From NCBI RefSeq assembly GCF_014196715.1, contig NZ_JACIEF010000005.1:1-64000 (forward strand): a stretch of DNA of 64,000 nt, written 5' to 3'. Below the pieces are notes generated by a model. That model saw nothing but the letters and a program-made list of their open reading frames with translations. It searched no databases and was not told where the DNA came from. Below, piece after piece: positions 44,074 through 53,456 of the stretch (position 1 is the stretch's first letter; the number at the start of each line of letters is the position of its first letter). A program made the position numbers and the translations under genes. The DNA is from Pedobacter zeae. GTDB taxonomy: Bacteria; Bacteroidota; Bacteroidia; Sphingobacteriales; Sphingobacteriaceae.

Positions 44074-46521
44074 TCAGAAGCCATACGAAATTCTAAAACC
44101 CTGGGTTAACTTACGTCCGCCATCGTAGGCAAAACCATAACTGGCACGTAAAACAAGGCGTTGGATACCGAAATAAAATTCTTTGTAATTCCTTTTTTCC
44201 GGAGAAGATAAATACCCCCCACCTATAAACTCTTCGAGCTTGGCTTTACGCAATAGTGGCACTTTGTTCATGAAAAAGCCTGCAAAATTATGCTCTAAAT
44301 GGGCCTCGAAATATTGTTGATTGGTACTGAACTGATAAAAATCGAGGTATTGGAATTTCCTTAGGTTAGGAGGGAATATGGTGGATATGTTACCTGCAAA
44401 ATGTTTGAAATCAGGATAGTACATGCTTTTGTTGTTCAGGAATTTACCCACACCAGCCAAAAACGAAGTATAACCCCATAATCCCAGTCCGATCCTGTCT
44501 TCAGAAACCTCCAGTTTTACAAAATCGTAATCAACATCACTGTTCAATGCACCTTTAAACCCTTTTTTATACAATAGGGTAACCTTCGGGAATTTCGACT
44601 CCGTATAAAACTTACCGTCAGGACGGGTAATGTATTTCTGTCCGAAGGCATAGGTTAAACTCGCTGTTGCACTGAAAGAAGTATAGGTTGGGAAAAGCGG
44701 TGTTTCTACCGTTGGACTAAAAGGATTGTTCGAAGTAAATTCGCGGTCTTTTGCATCAATAATTTTAAATGTAGAATTATTGGTGAGGGTTTTATTCCGG
44801 TTGTAATCTACCGCAACACTTCCCTGCAGCCCTGATGCCAGCTCGCGGGTGGTATTGATGTTTATGAAACTCTTTTCGTAAAATTTGGCAAAGTTTTTCT
44901 CATAAAACAGCGAGTTAATGGTATTACCCAATTGTGTCATAGAACCCAGGTTGTTCAGGTCGAAAATCCCGTTTCCGAATGATGCACTAACGCTTGCACG
45001 CTTGGTCGGATGGTAATAATAAGTTCCGCTTAAACTTCCGGTAAGCTTCTGGTTGGCGAAACCGTATCGCAGTTCAGGGCGGATGGAGTAAGTTCTTCTG
45101 TTCTCAAATTCCTTTCTGTAGGTTACCCCGTACCGTACAGCAAAGCCTTCTACAGTATTATAAAATATGGCCTTTATTACCGGATCGAATGACCAGTATT
45201 CCTTATCATAGCGATCGTTGATACTGTAACCATGTAATAATAATTTACCGATGCCAAACTTATTATTGTCTTTTTCAAGCGAATCGAGGTACTTTTTCGA
45301 TTCTTTTAACTTTGCGATGCTATCTTTTTTAACGTAATTGATTTTTTCATCTTCTGTTAAAGGGATAGGCCTGTTGTTTTTCCAGTAAACAGAATCTTTT
45401 TTATTGACCATTTCGGTAACTTTTAAGATCTCACCGCTAAAAAAGTTTTTAGAAAATTTAGGCTCCAGGTTATAATTGCTATAAATACCCACATAATAAC
45501 CGGCTATTTTAAATCCCAGTACATTGCCTGCGAATTGAAAGTTAACAGCGGTTGGCATATAAACCTCGTTAACCTTGGTAAACTGCTGGCTAATGTTTAA
45601 AGTATCAATAAAATTAATACCTGCATTTTTGGTCAGGTAAACATCGGTATTGTAAATTCGCCAGCTGCCATCAATAATATAGATAATTCCCCTAAAAACA
45701 GGGTCGTTTTCACGGCGGGGAATCACCTCTATTTTGTGGATAGTTTCGCCGTTTTCCTGGCTTTCGCCCAATAGTTTATATTTATAATAAAAAAGGGCGT
45801 TATCGGCAATCGGCGAAATAAACCCCCTCGCACTCAATTTGTTTTCTAACAGGTAATTATCGTAAAAGTTGATAATCAGATCAGATGCCTTATTAAAACT
45901 GAAAGCATTGTTCCGTCCTGCCACTTTCGATGAGATCATTTCTTCGTGCACCTCATTCGGCCTTCTGAAATTAAACTTGCTCTGCGATTCAGAAAGATAA
46001 ATGATGCCTTTTCGGTTGGTATCGAGCTCTAAAACTTTTTGGATATCCCGCCCAAAGAATTTTTTTGGCGCACCCCTTAGCCGTTGCACACCTTTGATGT
46101 AAACCTCGCAACTGAACTCATTTACCTCGTCGAGATGTTTTTTCCGTTCTTCAATGGCTTTGCGGATTATGGCGTAGGCCGGATCTTCGGCATTGGCCCT
46201 GATATTGACATTCTCTAAAGTATAACTTTCAGCAGTTAGTGTTACATTGAGCGAAAGGTCGGCAGTTAGGTTTACAATATGTTCCTGTTGTTTATAGCCA
46301 ACCGCCCTAAAACTTAAGGTGTATTCCCTGCTTTTTAGCTTTATCGAGTATTTTCCATCAACATTTGCAGAAGTTCCGGTAGTGGTATTCTTTAAATAAA
46401 CCGAAGCAAAAGGCACAGGTTGCCCGTTTGTATCTTTAATTACGCCTGTAACTGTAAAATGTTGAGCAAATACAAAACTGGTGAGGCTGCAAAAAAACAG
46501 GAGTGCGCAAATTCTTCTCAT
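44074..46521 (-). CDS. DUF5686 / CarboxypepD_reg-like outer-membrane protein
   Basis: An 815-aa protein with a signal peptide (cleaved near FVFAQ), a carboxypeptidase-regulatory-like domain at about 22-95 (TGVIKDTNGQPVPFASVYL) and then a DUF5686 region ending in a predicted beta barrel. No TonB plug is visible, so it is not a standard TonB-dependent receptor. These proteins occur throughout Bacteroidota and are thought to reside in the outer membrane; the function is unknown. It is a single gene, ahead of trhO on the same strand. Confidence 0.85.
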   Translation of the reverse strand: MRRICALLFFCSLTSFVFAQHFTVTGVIKDTNGQPVPFASVYLKNTTTGTSANVDGKYSIKLKSREYTLSFRAVGYKQQEHIVNLTADLSLNVTLTAESYTLENVNIRANAEDPAYAIIRKAIEERKKHLDEVNEFSCEVYIKGVQRLRGAPKKFFGRDIQKVLELDTNRKGIIYLSESQSKFNFRRPNEVHEEMISSKVAGRNNAFSFNKASDLIINFYDNYLLENKLSARGFISPIADNALFYYKYKLLGESQENGETIHKIEVIPRRENDPVFRGIIYIIDGSWRIYNTDVYLTKNAGINFIDTLNISQQFTKVNEVYMPTAVNFQFAGNVLGFKIAGYYVGIYSNYNLEPKFSKNFFSGEILKVTEMVNKKDSVYWKNNRPIPLTEDEKINYVKKDSIAKLKESKKYLDSLEKDNNKFGIGKLLLHGYSINDRYDKEYWSFDPVIKAIFYNTVEGFAVRYGVTYRKEFENRRTYSIRPELRYGFANQKLTGSLSGTYYYHPTKRASVSASFGNGIFDLNNLGSMTQLGNTINSLFYEKNFAKFYEKSFININTTRELASGLQGSVAVDYNRNKTLTNNSTFKIIDAKDREFTSNNPFSPTVETPLFPTYTSFSATASLTYAFGQKYITRPDGKFYTESKFPKVTLLYKKGFKGALNSDVDYDFVKLEVSEDRIGLGLWGYTSFLAGVGKFLNNKSMYYPDFKHFAGNISTIFPPNLRKFQYLDFYQFSTNQQYFEAHLEHNFAGFFMNKVPLLRKAKLEEFIGGGYLSSPEKRNYKEFYFGIQRLVLRASYGFAYDGGRKLTQGFRISYGF

Positions 46522-46734
46522 AATTAATTAGTATTCCCTAAATATCGAATATCTTTTAACACTATACACATAGCTACATGTTAAAGTTTGTTAAGATCGA
46601 AAAAAAATAGTGATGGCCCGCTATTTCTTGGTAACAATAAAAATGTATAATGGCAATTGGCTTGCCGATCAAACGTTTGTTTGTAGAATTTATTCCGAAA
46701 ATTGCGTTTTTAGGTCTGCAAAGACTTTTTTTTA

Positions 46735-46742
46735 TACCTTTG
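46735..46742 (+). promoter_or_regulatory. -7 box of kbl
   Basis: TACCTTTG, identical to the box of the threonine dehydrogenase gene, 28 bases before the kbl ATG at 46771. Confidence 0.65.
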
Positions 46743-46770
46743 GAGCTAAATTCAACCATATTAAAAAGCC

Positions 46771-47958
46771 ATGTACAAAACATTACAACCAGTTCTTCAA
46801 AAAGAACTTGAAGAGATCGAAAACGCTGGGTTATTTAAACGCGAAAGGATTATTATTACCCCTCAGGGTGCCGACATTAAAGTGAGCACCGGTGCTGAAG
46901 TAATCAATTTCTGTGCGAATAATTATTTAGGACTTTCTTCTCACCCAAAGGTGATAGAAGCAGCTAAAAAAGCGATAGATGATCATGGCTATGGAATGTC
47001 GTCAGTGCGTTTTATCTGTGGAACACAGGATGTGCATAAAGAATTGGAGGCAAAAATCTCTAAATTTCTGGGTACGGAGGATACCATTTTATATGCAGCA
47101 GCCTTTGATGCAAACGGTGGTGTTTTCGAACCGCTGTTTAATGCAGAAGATGCCATCATTTCTGATGAATTGAACCATGCTTCCATTATTGATGGCGTAA
47201 GGTTATGTAAAGCGCAGCGTTTCCGGTATAAAAATGCCGACATGGAAGACCTGGAAAAACAATTGATTGCTGCTAAAGACTGCCGCCACCGGATTATTGT
47301 TACCGATGGTGCTTTCTCAATGGACGGTTCAGTAGCTCCGTTGGATAAAATTGCCGATCTGGCCGATAAATATGAGGCATTGATCATGATCGATGAGTCG
47401 CACTGTACCGGTTTTATCGGTAAAAATGGACGTGGAACGCACGAACATTTTGATGTAATGGACCGCATAGACATCATTACCGGTACGTTGGGCAAGGCCT
47501 TGGGAGGTGCATCGGGTGGTTTTACTTCTGGAAAGAAAGAGATCATCGATATGCTTCGCCAGCGCTCACGCCCTTATCTTTTCTCTAATACGTTGGCTCC
47601 GGCTATTGCAGGCGCATCAATTGCGGTGTTGGATATGCTGAGCGAAACGACTTCTTTAAGAGATAAGTTGGAAAGCAACACGAAATATTTCCGTGAGAAA
47701 ATGACAGAAGCGGGCTTCGACATCAAACCGGGTTTCCATCCGATTGTTCCGGTAATGCTGTACGACGCCAAAATTGCACAACAGTTTGCCGCTAAAATGC
47801 TGGAAGAAGGCATTTACGTAATCGGTTTCTTCTATCCTGTAGTGCCACAGGGTAAGGCGCGGATCCGTGTACAGCTATCGGCAGGACATGAGCAGCATCA
47901 CCTGGATAAAGCCATTGCCGCATTTACCAAAGTAGGTAAAGAACTTGGTGTGATCTAA
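46771..47958 (+). CDS. kbl: Glycine C-acetyltransferase (2-amino-3-ketobutyrate CoA ligase)
   Basis: A 395-aa PLP enzyme of the alpha-oxoamine synthase family. It cleaves 2-amino-3-ketobutyrate with CoA into glycine and acetyl-CoA, the second step of threonine breakdown. Landmarks are [12 protein letters not shown] near residue 50, DESHCTGF around 210 and the PLP lysine in [12 protein letters not shown]. The first step is catalysed by the product at 25.6-26.5 kb. A spurious small frame starts just upstream. The assignment over related enzymes (serine palmitoyltransferase, 8-amino-7-oxononanoate synthase) is based on overall likeness. Confidence 0.93.
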   Translation: MYKTLQPVLQKELEEIENAGLFKRERIIITPQGADIKVSTGAEVINFCANNYLGLSSHPKVIEAAKKAIDDHGYGMSSVRFICGTQDVHKELEAKISKFLGTEDTILYAAAFDANGGVFEPLFNAEDAIISDELNHASIIDGVRLCKAQRFRYKNADMEDLEKQLIAAKDCRHRIIVTDGAFSMDGSVAPLDKIADLADKYEALIMIDESHCTGFIGKNGRGTHEHFDVMDRIDIITGTLGKALGGASGGFTSGKKEIIDMLRQRSRPYLFSNTLAPAIAGASIAVLDMLSETTSLRDKLESNTKYFREKMTEAGFDIKPGFHPIVPVMLYDAKIAQQFAAKMLEEGIYVIGFFYPVVPQGKARIRVQLSAGHEQHHLDKAIAAFTKVGKELGVI

Positions 47959-47978
47959 AAAATAAGATGATAATAAGT

Positions 47979-48005
47979 ACAAAAGCCGCTTTATGCGGCT
48001 TTTGT
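47979..48005 (+). terminator. Rho-independent terminator of kbl
   Basis: A perfect 11-bp stem (ACAAAAGCCGC / GCGGCTTTTGT) with loop TTTAT, 20 bases past the stop codon. Confidence 0.85.
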
Positions 48006-48092
48006 GGTTTATGGGTTCATTTTCTTTTATAATGATAGTGTAAACAGATTATTTGAACTCCCATAAGCCTAAAATTATTAGATAATTTGCTG

Positions 48093-48100
48093 TATATTTG
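48093..48100 (+). promoter_or_regulatory. -7 box of pheS
   Basis: TATATTTG, a perfect TAnnTTTG match, ending 5 bases before the ATG at 48106. The transcript should start at or beside the A of the start codon. Confidence 0.6.
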
Positions 48101-48105
48101 GAGCC

Positions 48106-49146
48106 ATGTTACAGGACAAAATAACGCAATATACCGAAGCGATCAATGCTTTCGTAACTGAAAAAGCCGACGAATTAGAGCAGTTCCGCATTAAATATTT
48201 AGGAAGCAAAGGCATTATCAAAGAAATTTTCGACGAGTTCAAATCTGTTTCTGTTGAAGAAAAAAGATCGTTGGGCAAGGTTTTAAATGAGTTTAAACAG
48301 CTGGCCGAATCTAAATATCAAACTTTAAAAGAATCGACCGAAAGTGTTGATGCCAAAAGCGAAAATTCGCAACTGGATTTAACTTTGCCAGGGGAAGGTT
48401 TTGAAGTGGGATCGCGTCACCCACTGGCTTTGGTGCGCAGGGAAATTGTAGAGATATTCGCCAAACTTGGCTTTACCGTAGCAGAAGGCCCTGAAATTGA
48501 GGACGACTGGCATAACTTCTCTGCGTTGAATTTCCCTGAAGAACACCCGGCAAGGGATATGCAGGATACCTTTTTTATCAAAAAAGGTGGCGAAAAAGGC
48601 GACATCGCTTTGCGTACCCATACCTCGTCGGTACAGGTGCGTATGATGGAGCAGGGGCAACCGCCATTCAGGGCAATTATGCCGGGCCGGGTTTACCGTA
48701 ACGAAGCCATTTCGGCCAGGGCACACTGCTTTTTCCACCAGGTAGAGGGGCTTTATGTTGATGAAAATGTTTCATTTGCTGATTTAAAGCAAACTTTATT
48801 CTATTTCGTTCAGGAGCTTTACGGAGAAGGTACAAAAGTGCGTTTCCGTCCGTCATATTTCCCTTTTACAGAGCCATCTGCAGAAATGGATATCTCTTGT
48901 ACCATCTGTAAAGGGGCTGGTTGCCAGCTTTGTAAATACAGCGGCTGGGTAGAAATTTTGGGCTGCGGCATGGTTGATCCAAACGTTTTGGAAAACTGTG
49001 GCATCGATTCTAAAAAATACAGTGGCTTTGCCTTTGGAATGGGTATTGAGCGCATTGCCAACTTAAAGTATGTAATTAAAGATCTGCGTTTGTTTTCTGA
49101 GAATGATGCACGTTTTTTAAAGCAGTTTAAATCGGCCTTAATTTAA
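48106..49146 (+). CDS. pheS: Phenylalanyl-tRNA synthetase alpha subunit
   Basis: A 346-aa class II aminoacyl-tRNA synthetase subunit that, with PheT, charges tRNA-Phe. The N-terminal coiled coil (FRIKYLGSKGIIKE) is followed by the catalytic domain with motif 2 in GRVYRNEAISARAH and motif 3 in FAFGMGIERIANL. The beta-subunit gene pheT is not adjacent, as is common in Bacteroidota. Two genes follow closely: a lipoprotein 2 bases away and a TetR gene. The very short distance to the promoter suggests a leaderless mRNA. Confidence 0.97.
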   Translation: MLQDKITQYTEAINAFVTEKADELEQFRIKYLGSKGIIKEIFDEFKSVSVEEKRSLGKVLNEFKQLAESKYQTLKESTESVDAKSENSQLDLTLPGEGFEVGSRHPLALVRREIVEIFAKLGFTVAEGPEIEDDWHNFSALNFPEEHPARDMQDTFFIKKGGEKGDIALRTHTSSVQVRMMEQGQPPFRAIMPGRVYRNEAISARAHCFFHQVEGLYVDENVSFADLKQTLFYFVQELYGEGTKVRFRPSYFPFTEPSAEMDISCTICKGAGCQLCKYSGWVEILGCGMVDPNVLENCGIDSKKYSGFAFGMGIERIANLKYVIKDLRLFSENDARFLKQFKSALI

Positions 49147-49148
49147 AA

Positions 49149-49556
49149 ATGAAATATCTGTACAGCATATTATTTGTTTTGTTATTAGCTACCGGTTGTG
49201 GTAAAGAGGAGGGGTACATTCCGGATGTGCCTGTAAATTATAATGTCACCATAACTGAATTTAGCCTCAAAGCGGTGAATAATGTGCTGTTAGTTGCCAA
49301 TAATGGTGTAGGTGGATTGTTGATTGTTAAAACGCCGCTTGGCACTTATGTGGCTTTTGATCGTTGCAGTACCGTAAATCCGGAGAAAATATGCAAGGTT
49401 TCGCCGGATGATAGTGGAGTAACCGCAACTGATCCCTGCTCTGGCGCAAAATTTTCACTGCTTGATGGTAGCCCGCAAAAAGCACCGGCAGAGAGAAGTT
49501 TAAAAGCATACAATATTTCGCTACAGGGCAACACACTATTACACGTAAGCAATTAG
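49149..49556 (+). CDS. Lipoprotein with Rieske-like fold lacking cluster ligands
   Basis: A 135-aa lipoprotein with lipobox ATGC near residue 17. The segment FDRCS ... ATDPCSGAKFSLLDGSPQKAPA follows the layout of Rieske [2Fe-2S] proteins (CxH ... CPxHGSxFD), but both histidines and one usual cysteine are missing, so it should not bind a cluster. Similar cluster-free Rieske-like lipoproteins occur in Bacteroidota; their role is unknown. It starts 2 bases after pheS and ends 1 base before the TetR gene, so it is co-transcribed with both. Fold assignment is by motif likeness. Confidence 0.75.
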   Translation: MKYLYSILFVLLLATGCGKEEGYIPDVPVNYNVTITEFSLKAVNNVLLVANNGVGGLLIVKTPLGTYVAFDRCSTVNPEKICKVSPDDSGVTATDPCSGAKFSLLDGSPQKAPAERSLKAYNISLQGNTLLHVSN

Positions 49557-49557
49557 A

Positions 49558-50133
49558 ATGGAAGCTGAAAAAATAAAAGAAACAGTAAAAAAGGCTGCCA
49601 AAGAATTATTTAGAAAATACGGTTATCATAAAACCAGTGTAAACGAAATTGCAAAAAAGGCACGTATTGCCAAAGCAACGATTTATAAATATTTTGAAAG
49701 TAAAGAGCAGGTATTGGACAGTATCCTGATGGATTATCTGGATCAGAACCTGCACGAAATTCTGCAAAACAAAGTCAGCTATGTATCTGAAGAAGAGCAT
49801 TTGAAGGCCCTTGTGATGAAAACCAGCCGTTTATCTTTTACCGCCTGTAATGAGTTTATCGGCTGGGATTTTGTGCGCGAAAATGCAAATTCGCAGGAGT
49901 TTTTGAAACATTTATCAGATCAGCTTGAAGCCTTGCTGTTAGCCGCCTACCTGCAATTGGATAATTTTAAGAATAATCCTGCGAGAAGAGAAGGATTGGC
50001 TTTTTTACTAAAAGCAAGTAAAAGTATTGTATTTTCATTTGCATTTACGTCAGTTAGCGATTCAGACGTGCGTAAAAACTTTGTAAGTTTTCAGAAAGAG
50101 ATTTTGCCATTTTTAGTAAAAGCTGCGCTTTAA
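49558..50133 (+). CDS. TetR/AcrR family transcriptional regulator
   Basis: A 191-aa repressor. The N-terminal TetR helix-turn-helix is clear: FRKYGYHKTSVNEIAKKARIAKATIYKYF in two overlapping helices at about residues 18-47. The C-terminal part is a helical ligand-binding domain without a recognisable ligand pocket. It begins 1 base after the lipoprotein gene. The minus-strand ABC-2 exporter at 51.3-53.2 kb could be a target since TetR proteins often control exporters, but there is no direct evidence. Confidence 0.92.
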   Translation: MEAEKIKETVKKAAKELFRKYGYHKTSVNEIAKKARIAKATIYKYFESKEQVLDSILMDYLDQNLHEILQNKVSYVSEEEHLKALVMKTSRLSFTACNEFIGWDFVRENANSQEFLKHLSDQLEALLLAAYLQLDNFKNNPARREGLAFLLKASKSIVFSFAFTSVSDSDVRKNFVSFQKEILPFLVKAAL

Positions 50134-50222
50134 ATAGGAGTTGACCATCTCGGTTGAAAACGAAATGGAGAGATTTACTATAGTTTTCTCAATTAATCTG
50201 CCTACAAGCTAGAATTGGCAAT

Positions 50223-50288
50223 TTAACCACAGGTAAAAAGGATGCAAACTGATTGAGATCCGTGTGATCCATATGCATCTGTGGTTAA
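50223..50288. repeat. TTAACCACAG inverted repeat between convergent genes
   Basis: TTAACCACAG at 50223-50232 pairs with CTGTGGTTAA at 50279-50288, and GATGCA at 50241-50246 with TGCATC at 50274-50279 region, giving a long hairpin. It lies between the convergent tetR gene and a lipoprotein-like gene and may end both transcripts. The sequence resembles dispersed repeats seen in many Bacteroidota genomes. Confidence 0.7.
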
Positions 50289-50298
50289 AGAAACATAA

Positions 50299-50982
50299 CT
50301 ATTGATTATAATAATCTTTCATCTTAAATTTCTGCACGGTTCTTTTCATTTTACCATCAACCAGTTTTTGGGTTATTACTGTAACGTAATCGGCAATGGT
50401 CGAATCTTCAATTACTGAAGAATCTTCATATAGCGTATTTTTACCGCTGTATTTGTAATTGATTGTTTTATCAAAACAACACCCATCCTTTTGATGGATG
50501 GATAGCTGTTTTGCTTTTTTGTCTACATCGAACATGCCGAGGTTTTGGCTGGCCAGTTTGGTTAGTTCACTGTTTAAAAGGAATTTATTTTCGGGGCCTG
50601 CTACATATATATCGTACGACGGGCTCGAATAGCTACCCTTGTTGCCATTTCTGATCGCGAGATCTTCAAGGCCATCGAAATTAAAATCTCCGAAAATTAA
50701 TGGTGTTTGGTATTTTCCGAGTTCTAGCCAACCTAATTTTGCATCCTGTTTTTCGGTTAAGCCGAATTCAAGATCGTCTGAATGAAAAGTATCAATTTCA
50801 CCGTTGGTAATCTTATTATACAGTATGATGGTGGCTTTCCCATTACAGGCACCGTTTTCGCACCGATCGACAATAATTTTTGCATTATACTGATCAGAAC
50901 TATTGTTGGCGAGGAATTTAAACTGTGCTTCTGCTGTATGGGCAATCAATAAGATACTGCAAAAGATGATCAAATTTTTCAT
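50299..50982 (-). CDS. Secreted protein with calcium-loop-like DxNxDGxxD motif
   Basis: A 227-aa protein with a signal peptide (cleaved after HTAEA). Around residue 100 is GDFNFDGLEDLAIRNGN, like the calcium-binding loops of FG-GAP/VCBS repeats and of XAC2610-type proteins. A CCF pair occurs near residue 168. I recognise no enzyme signature. It is a single gene convergent to tetR, and its function is unknown. Confidence 0.75.
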   Translation of the reverse strand: MKNLIIFCSILLIAHTAEAQFKFLANNSSDQYNAKIIVDRCENGACNGKATIILYNKITNGEIDTFHSDDLEFGLTEKQDAKLGWLELGKYQTPLIFGDFNFDGLEDLAIRNGNKGSYSSPSYDIYVAGPENKFLLNSELTKLASQNLGMFDVDKKAKQLSIHQKDGCCFDKTINYKYSGKNTLYEDSSVIEDSTIADYVTVITQKLVDGKMKRTVQKFKMKDYYNQ

Positions 50983-51250
50983 TGAATATTTTTCAGTAAA
51001 ATTACATCATTATCAAGCCGTAAAAAGTTAAAAAAGGTTAACGTTTCCTCTTGCGTGTTCTGGTATAGCTTTGCACCGCTGCTTTTTCTGGTAAGCCAAT
51101 CCCTGCCTTCCGTGTAGGCATCTATTTTACCCTGGCCTTGCTTACAAGGAGTTTAAGGGCTTCGTAAAGCTTAGTACATGCTGCTCAACGCAGGCAAATA
51201 GAAACGAATTACAGGTATGAATAGCTTTTCAGAATGTTTTTTAGTGATGT
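50983..51250. other. Intergenic region without a gene
   Basis: 268 bases upstream of the secreted protein gene and downstream of the ABC permease. The stretch 51060-51200 looks more GC-rich than usual, but all frames contain stop codons. No promoter box or hairpin of note was found. Confidence 0.35.
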
Positions 51251-52372
51251 TTATTCCCACTTAAATACTTTTACGGCCACGGCATAAATACCAATGCCCC
51301 AAAGCAATAAGATCATGATCTGGAATTTCACATCCCACAAACCCAACCCTTCAAAAGCTACTTTGCGCATGGCATCGTTTAAATAGGTGAGCGGGAGGGC
51401 CCTGCTGATCGGCTGTAACCAATTTGGAAAAGCCTCGATAGAAAAGAATGTTCCCGATAGTAAAAACTGTGGCAGGGTAATAATGTTTGAGATGGGAGGC
51501 ACCATACTTTCGTTTTTGGCAATACCCGAAATGATAAAACCAAAGCCCATAAAAACAATCACACCAAGGGTAGCGAGTAGGAGCATGTTGACGACCGTAA
51601 GTGTGCCATGTACAAGGGTAAAACCAAAAAAGAAATGGCCAATTAAAATGATAAATAAAGCACCAATTAAGGCAAAACCGATACGGGCAATTCCTTCGCC
51701 AATTACAATGCTCGAACGCTTTACAGGCGTTGCGAAAAAGCGCTTGATTACCAGCGTTTGGCGCAGGCTTAAAAACACAAATGCCGTTCCGAAAACGCCT
51801 GTGCTGAGTAACGAAAAGCCCAATTGGCCCGGAAGTATAAAATCGATCGTTTTGTATTCGCGACCTGTAATGGTGCTCTCTTTTATTTCTGCTACTGTTG
51901 GTTTTAAAGTTTTATCGTAAAAGACATTGTTTAAAACCGATTTTAAAATCCCGCCTTTATCTCTCGATGCAGAAGTATATACTACATTAACCGAATAAGC
52001 AGCAGAATTTACTTTTCTATGTACATCGATCATGGCATCAACATTGCCCTTTTCAAGTAGTTTATCAAACTCAGCTTTAGATTTATCTTTTACCAAACGG
52101 ATCATTCCCGTTTTTTCGAGCATGCCTATTACCGGGTTATGTACATCAGAGCCTGGTGTTACCCCAACATCAATGCGCGTGCCGCCACCCCCTAAAAAGC
52201 CAAAAACGAGGATAAATATCAGGGGGAAAGCAAGGGTAAATACCACTGCCGAAGGACTTCGCATAATAGACCGGAAACTTGCTTTGGCCAGGGCAAGGGT
52301 TGCTTTGGTATGGCTATAGCCTCCAGCCGCTAAAGTGGAACCTGAAGGTTGATCTTGTATATCTTTTTGCAT
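51251..52372 (-). CDS. ABC-2 type transporter permease
   Basis: A 373-aa permease of the ABC-2 family, set at the ATG at 52372 because the longer frame would begin with TTG. One membrane segment lies near residue 35, then a periplasmic loop, then about five segments (for example LLSTGVFGTAFVFLSL and MLLLATLGVIVFMGFGFI). The ATPase gene is just upstream, 78 bases away. Together they make an exporter for a drug, lipid or polysaccharide; cargo unknown. Confidence 0.9.
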   Translation of the reverse strand: MQKDIQDQPSGSTLAAGGYSHTKATLALAKASFRSIMRSPSAVVFTLAFPLIFILVFGFLGGGGTRIDVGVTPGSDVHNPVIGMLEKTGMIRLVKDKSKAEFDKLLEKGNVDAMIDVHRKVNSAAYSVNVVYTSASRDKGGILKSVLNNVFYDKTLKPTVAEIKESTITGREYKTIDFILPGQLGFSLLSTGVFGTAFVFLSLRQTLVIKRFFATPVKRSSIVIGEGIARIGFALIGALFIILIGHFFFGFTLVHGTLTVVNMLLLATLGVIVFMGFGFIISGIAKNESMVPPISNIITLPQFLLSGTFFSIEAFPNWLQPISRALPLTYLNDAMRKVAFEGLGLWDVKFQIMILLLWGIGIYAVAVKVFKWE

Positions 52373-52450
52373 AGTAGTTCTGCTAGATTCTGTTTTTCTC
52401 AATTATATAGTAAGCTTTGGTATAAATTCCTTCCCCAAGGGGGATGAGGG

Positions 52451-53215
52451 CTATTCTCTCCATTCCCGGCCGGTAAGGTTGATGAAAACATCTTCCAGAT
52501 TGGCCTTTTTAACCTCTTTTTTACGCTCAAAGCCGCTGCTCACCAATTTATCTATTAAATTATCCGGGGTATCCAAAGCAATAATCTGCCCACGTTCTAC
52601 AAAAGCTACCCGATCGCAAAGCTGTTCAGCCTCATCCATATAATGCGTGGTAATTACAACAGTAGTACCTGCATTCCGGATTTCGATAATCAGGTCCCAA
52701 AGATTCCTGCGGGCCTGCGGATCAAGGCCTGTTGTAGGTTCATCCAAAAAAATAATCTTGGGTTGGTTGATAAGCGTTGTTGCTATAGAAAAACGCTGTT
52801 TTTGCCCTCCTGAAAGTGCTTTATATTTGGCTTTAGCCTTATCCTGAAGATTTACTTTCTCCAACATTTCCATCGGTTTAATATCAGCTCCGTATAAACC
52901 TGCAAAAAGTTCGATCAGTTCTACCAGGTTCAGATTGGGATAGTAACCCGCAGCCTGTAGCTGTACACCGATTATCTGTTTAATATTCTGGGCATGCTTA
53001 TCCACAGAAAAACCATCAACAATAATATCGCCCGATGTTTTAGCCCTCAGCGTTTCAATAATTTCGAGGGTGGTGGTTTTCCCGGCACCATTCGGGCCAA
53101 GCAGACCGAAAATCTCATGCTCGTATACCTCAAAACTAAGCCCTTGAACGGCCACAAAATCATCGTATTTTTTTACCAGGTCTTTAACACTGATAATGGC
53201 TTTTTTTGTTTCCAT
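52451..53215 (-). CDS. ABC transporter ATPase, DrrA/CcmA-like
   Basis: A 254-aa ATP-binding cassette subunit. Walker A is GPNGAGKTTT near residue 38, the signature is LSGGQKQ and Walker B is IIFLDEPTTGLD; the switch His is in VITTHYMDE. It pairs with the ABC-2 permease encoded after it. An imperfect -7 box (TACATTCG on the minus strand at 53220-53227) lies 4 bases before the ATG. Resembles antibiotic and daunorubicin-type export ATPases, without telling the cargo. Confidence 0.94.
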   Translation of the reverse strand: METKKAIISVKDLVKKYDDFVAVQGLSFEVYEHEIFGLLGPNGAGKTTTLEIIETLRAKTSGDIIVDGFSVDKHAQNIKQIIGVQLQAAGYYPNLNLVELIELFAGLYGADIKPMEMLEKVNLQDKAKAKYKALSGGQKQRFSIATTLINQPKIIFLDEPTTGLDPQARRNLWDLIIEIRNAGTTVVITTHYMDEAEQLCDRVAFVERGQIIALDTPDNLIDKLVSSGFERKKEVKKANLEDVFINLTGREWRE

Positions 53216-53324
53216 ATTGCGAATGTAAGGAGCTTTAGGTGAATAGAAAATGAATTTTATCAGTTACACACTAAAATATCGGTAAAATGATGTTTTATTC
53301 AGGTGAAATGGGTTTAAAAAAGAA

Positions 53325-53366
53325 ATCTGCGGATCAACAGCCTGTTTTTGCCGCAAATCCGCAGAT
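53325..53366 (-). terminator. Hairpin after carA
   Basis: ATCTGCGGAT at 53325-53334 pairs perfectly with ATCCGCAGAT at 53357-53366, followed on the minus strand by TTCTTTTTT. It is about 90 bases past the carA stop. Confidence 0.72.
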
Positions 53367-53456
53367 CGTATTTTTGTATTATGGTTTTAAGTTTGCGTAC
53401 CGACTTCCCCTCAAGCCAGTTACTGCTTTTAAGCGTTGGTCTTTAAGCTATCCCTC

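Noticed and set aside
46989-47546. 185-codon frame antisense to kbl
   Set aside because: Overlaps a well-conserved enzyme gene and has no similarity I recognise; a typical shadow frame.
48379-48738. 119-codon frame antisense to pheS
   Set aside because: Shadow of pheS, no domain.
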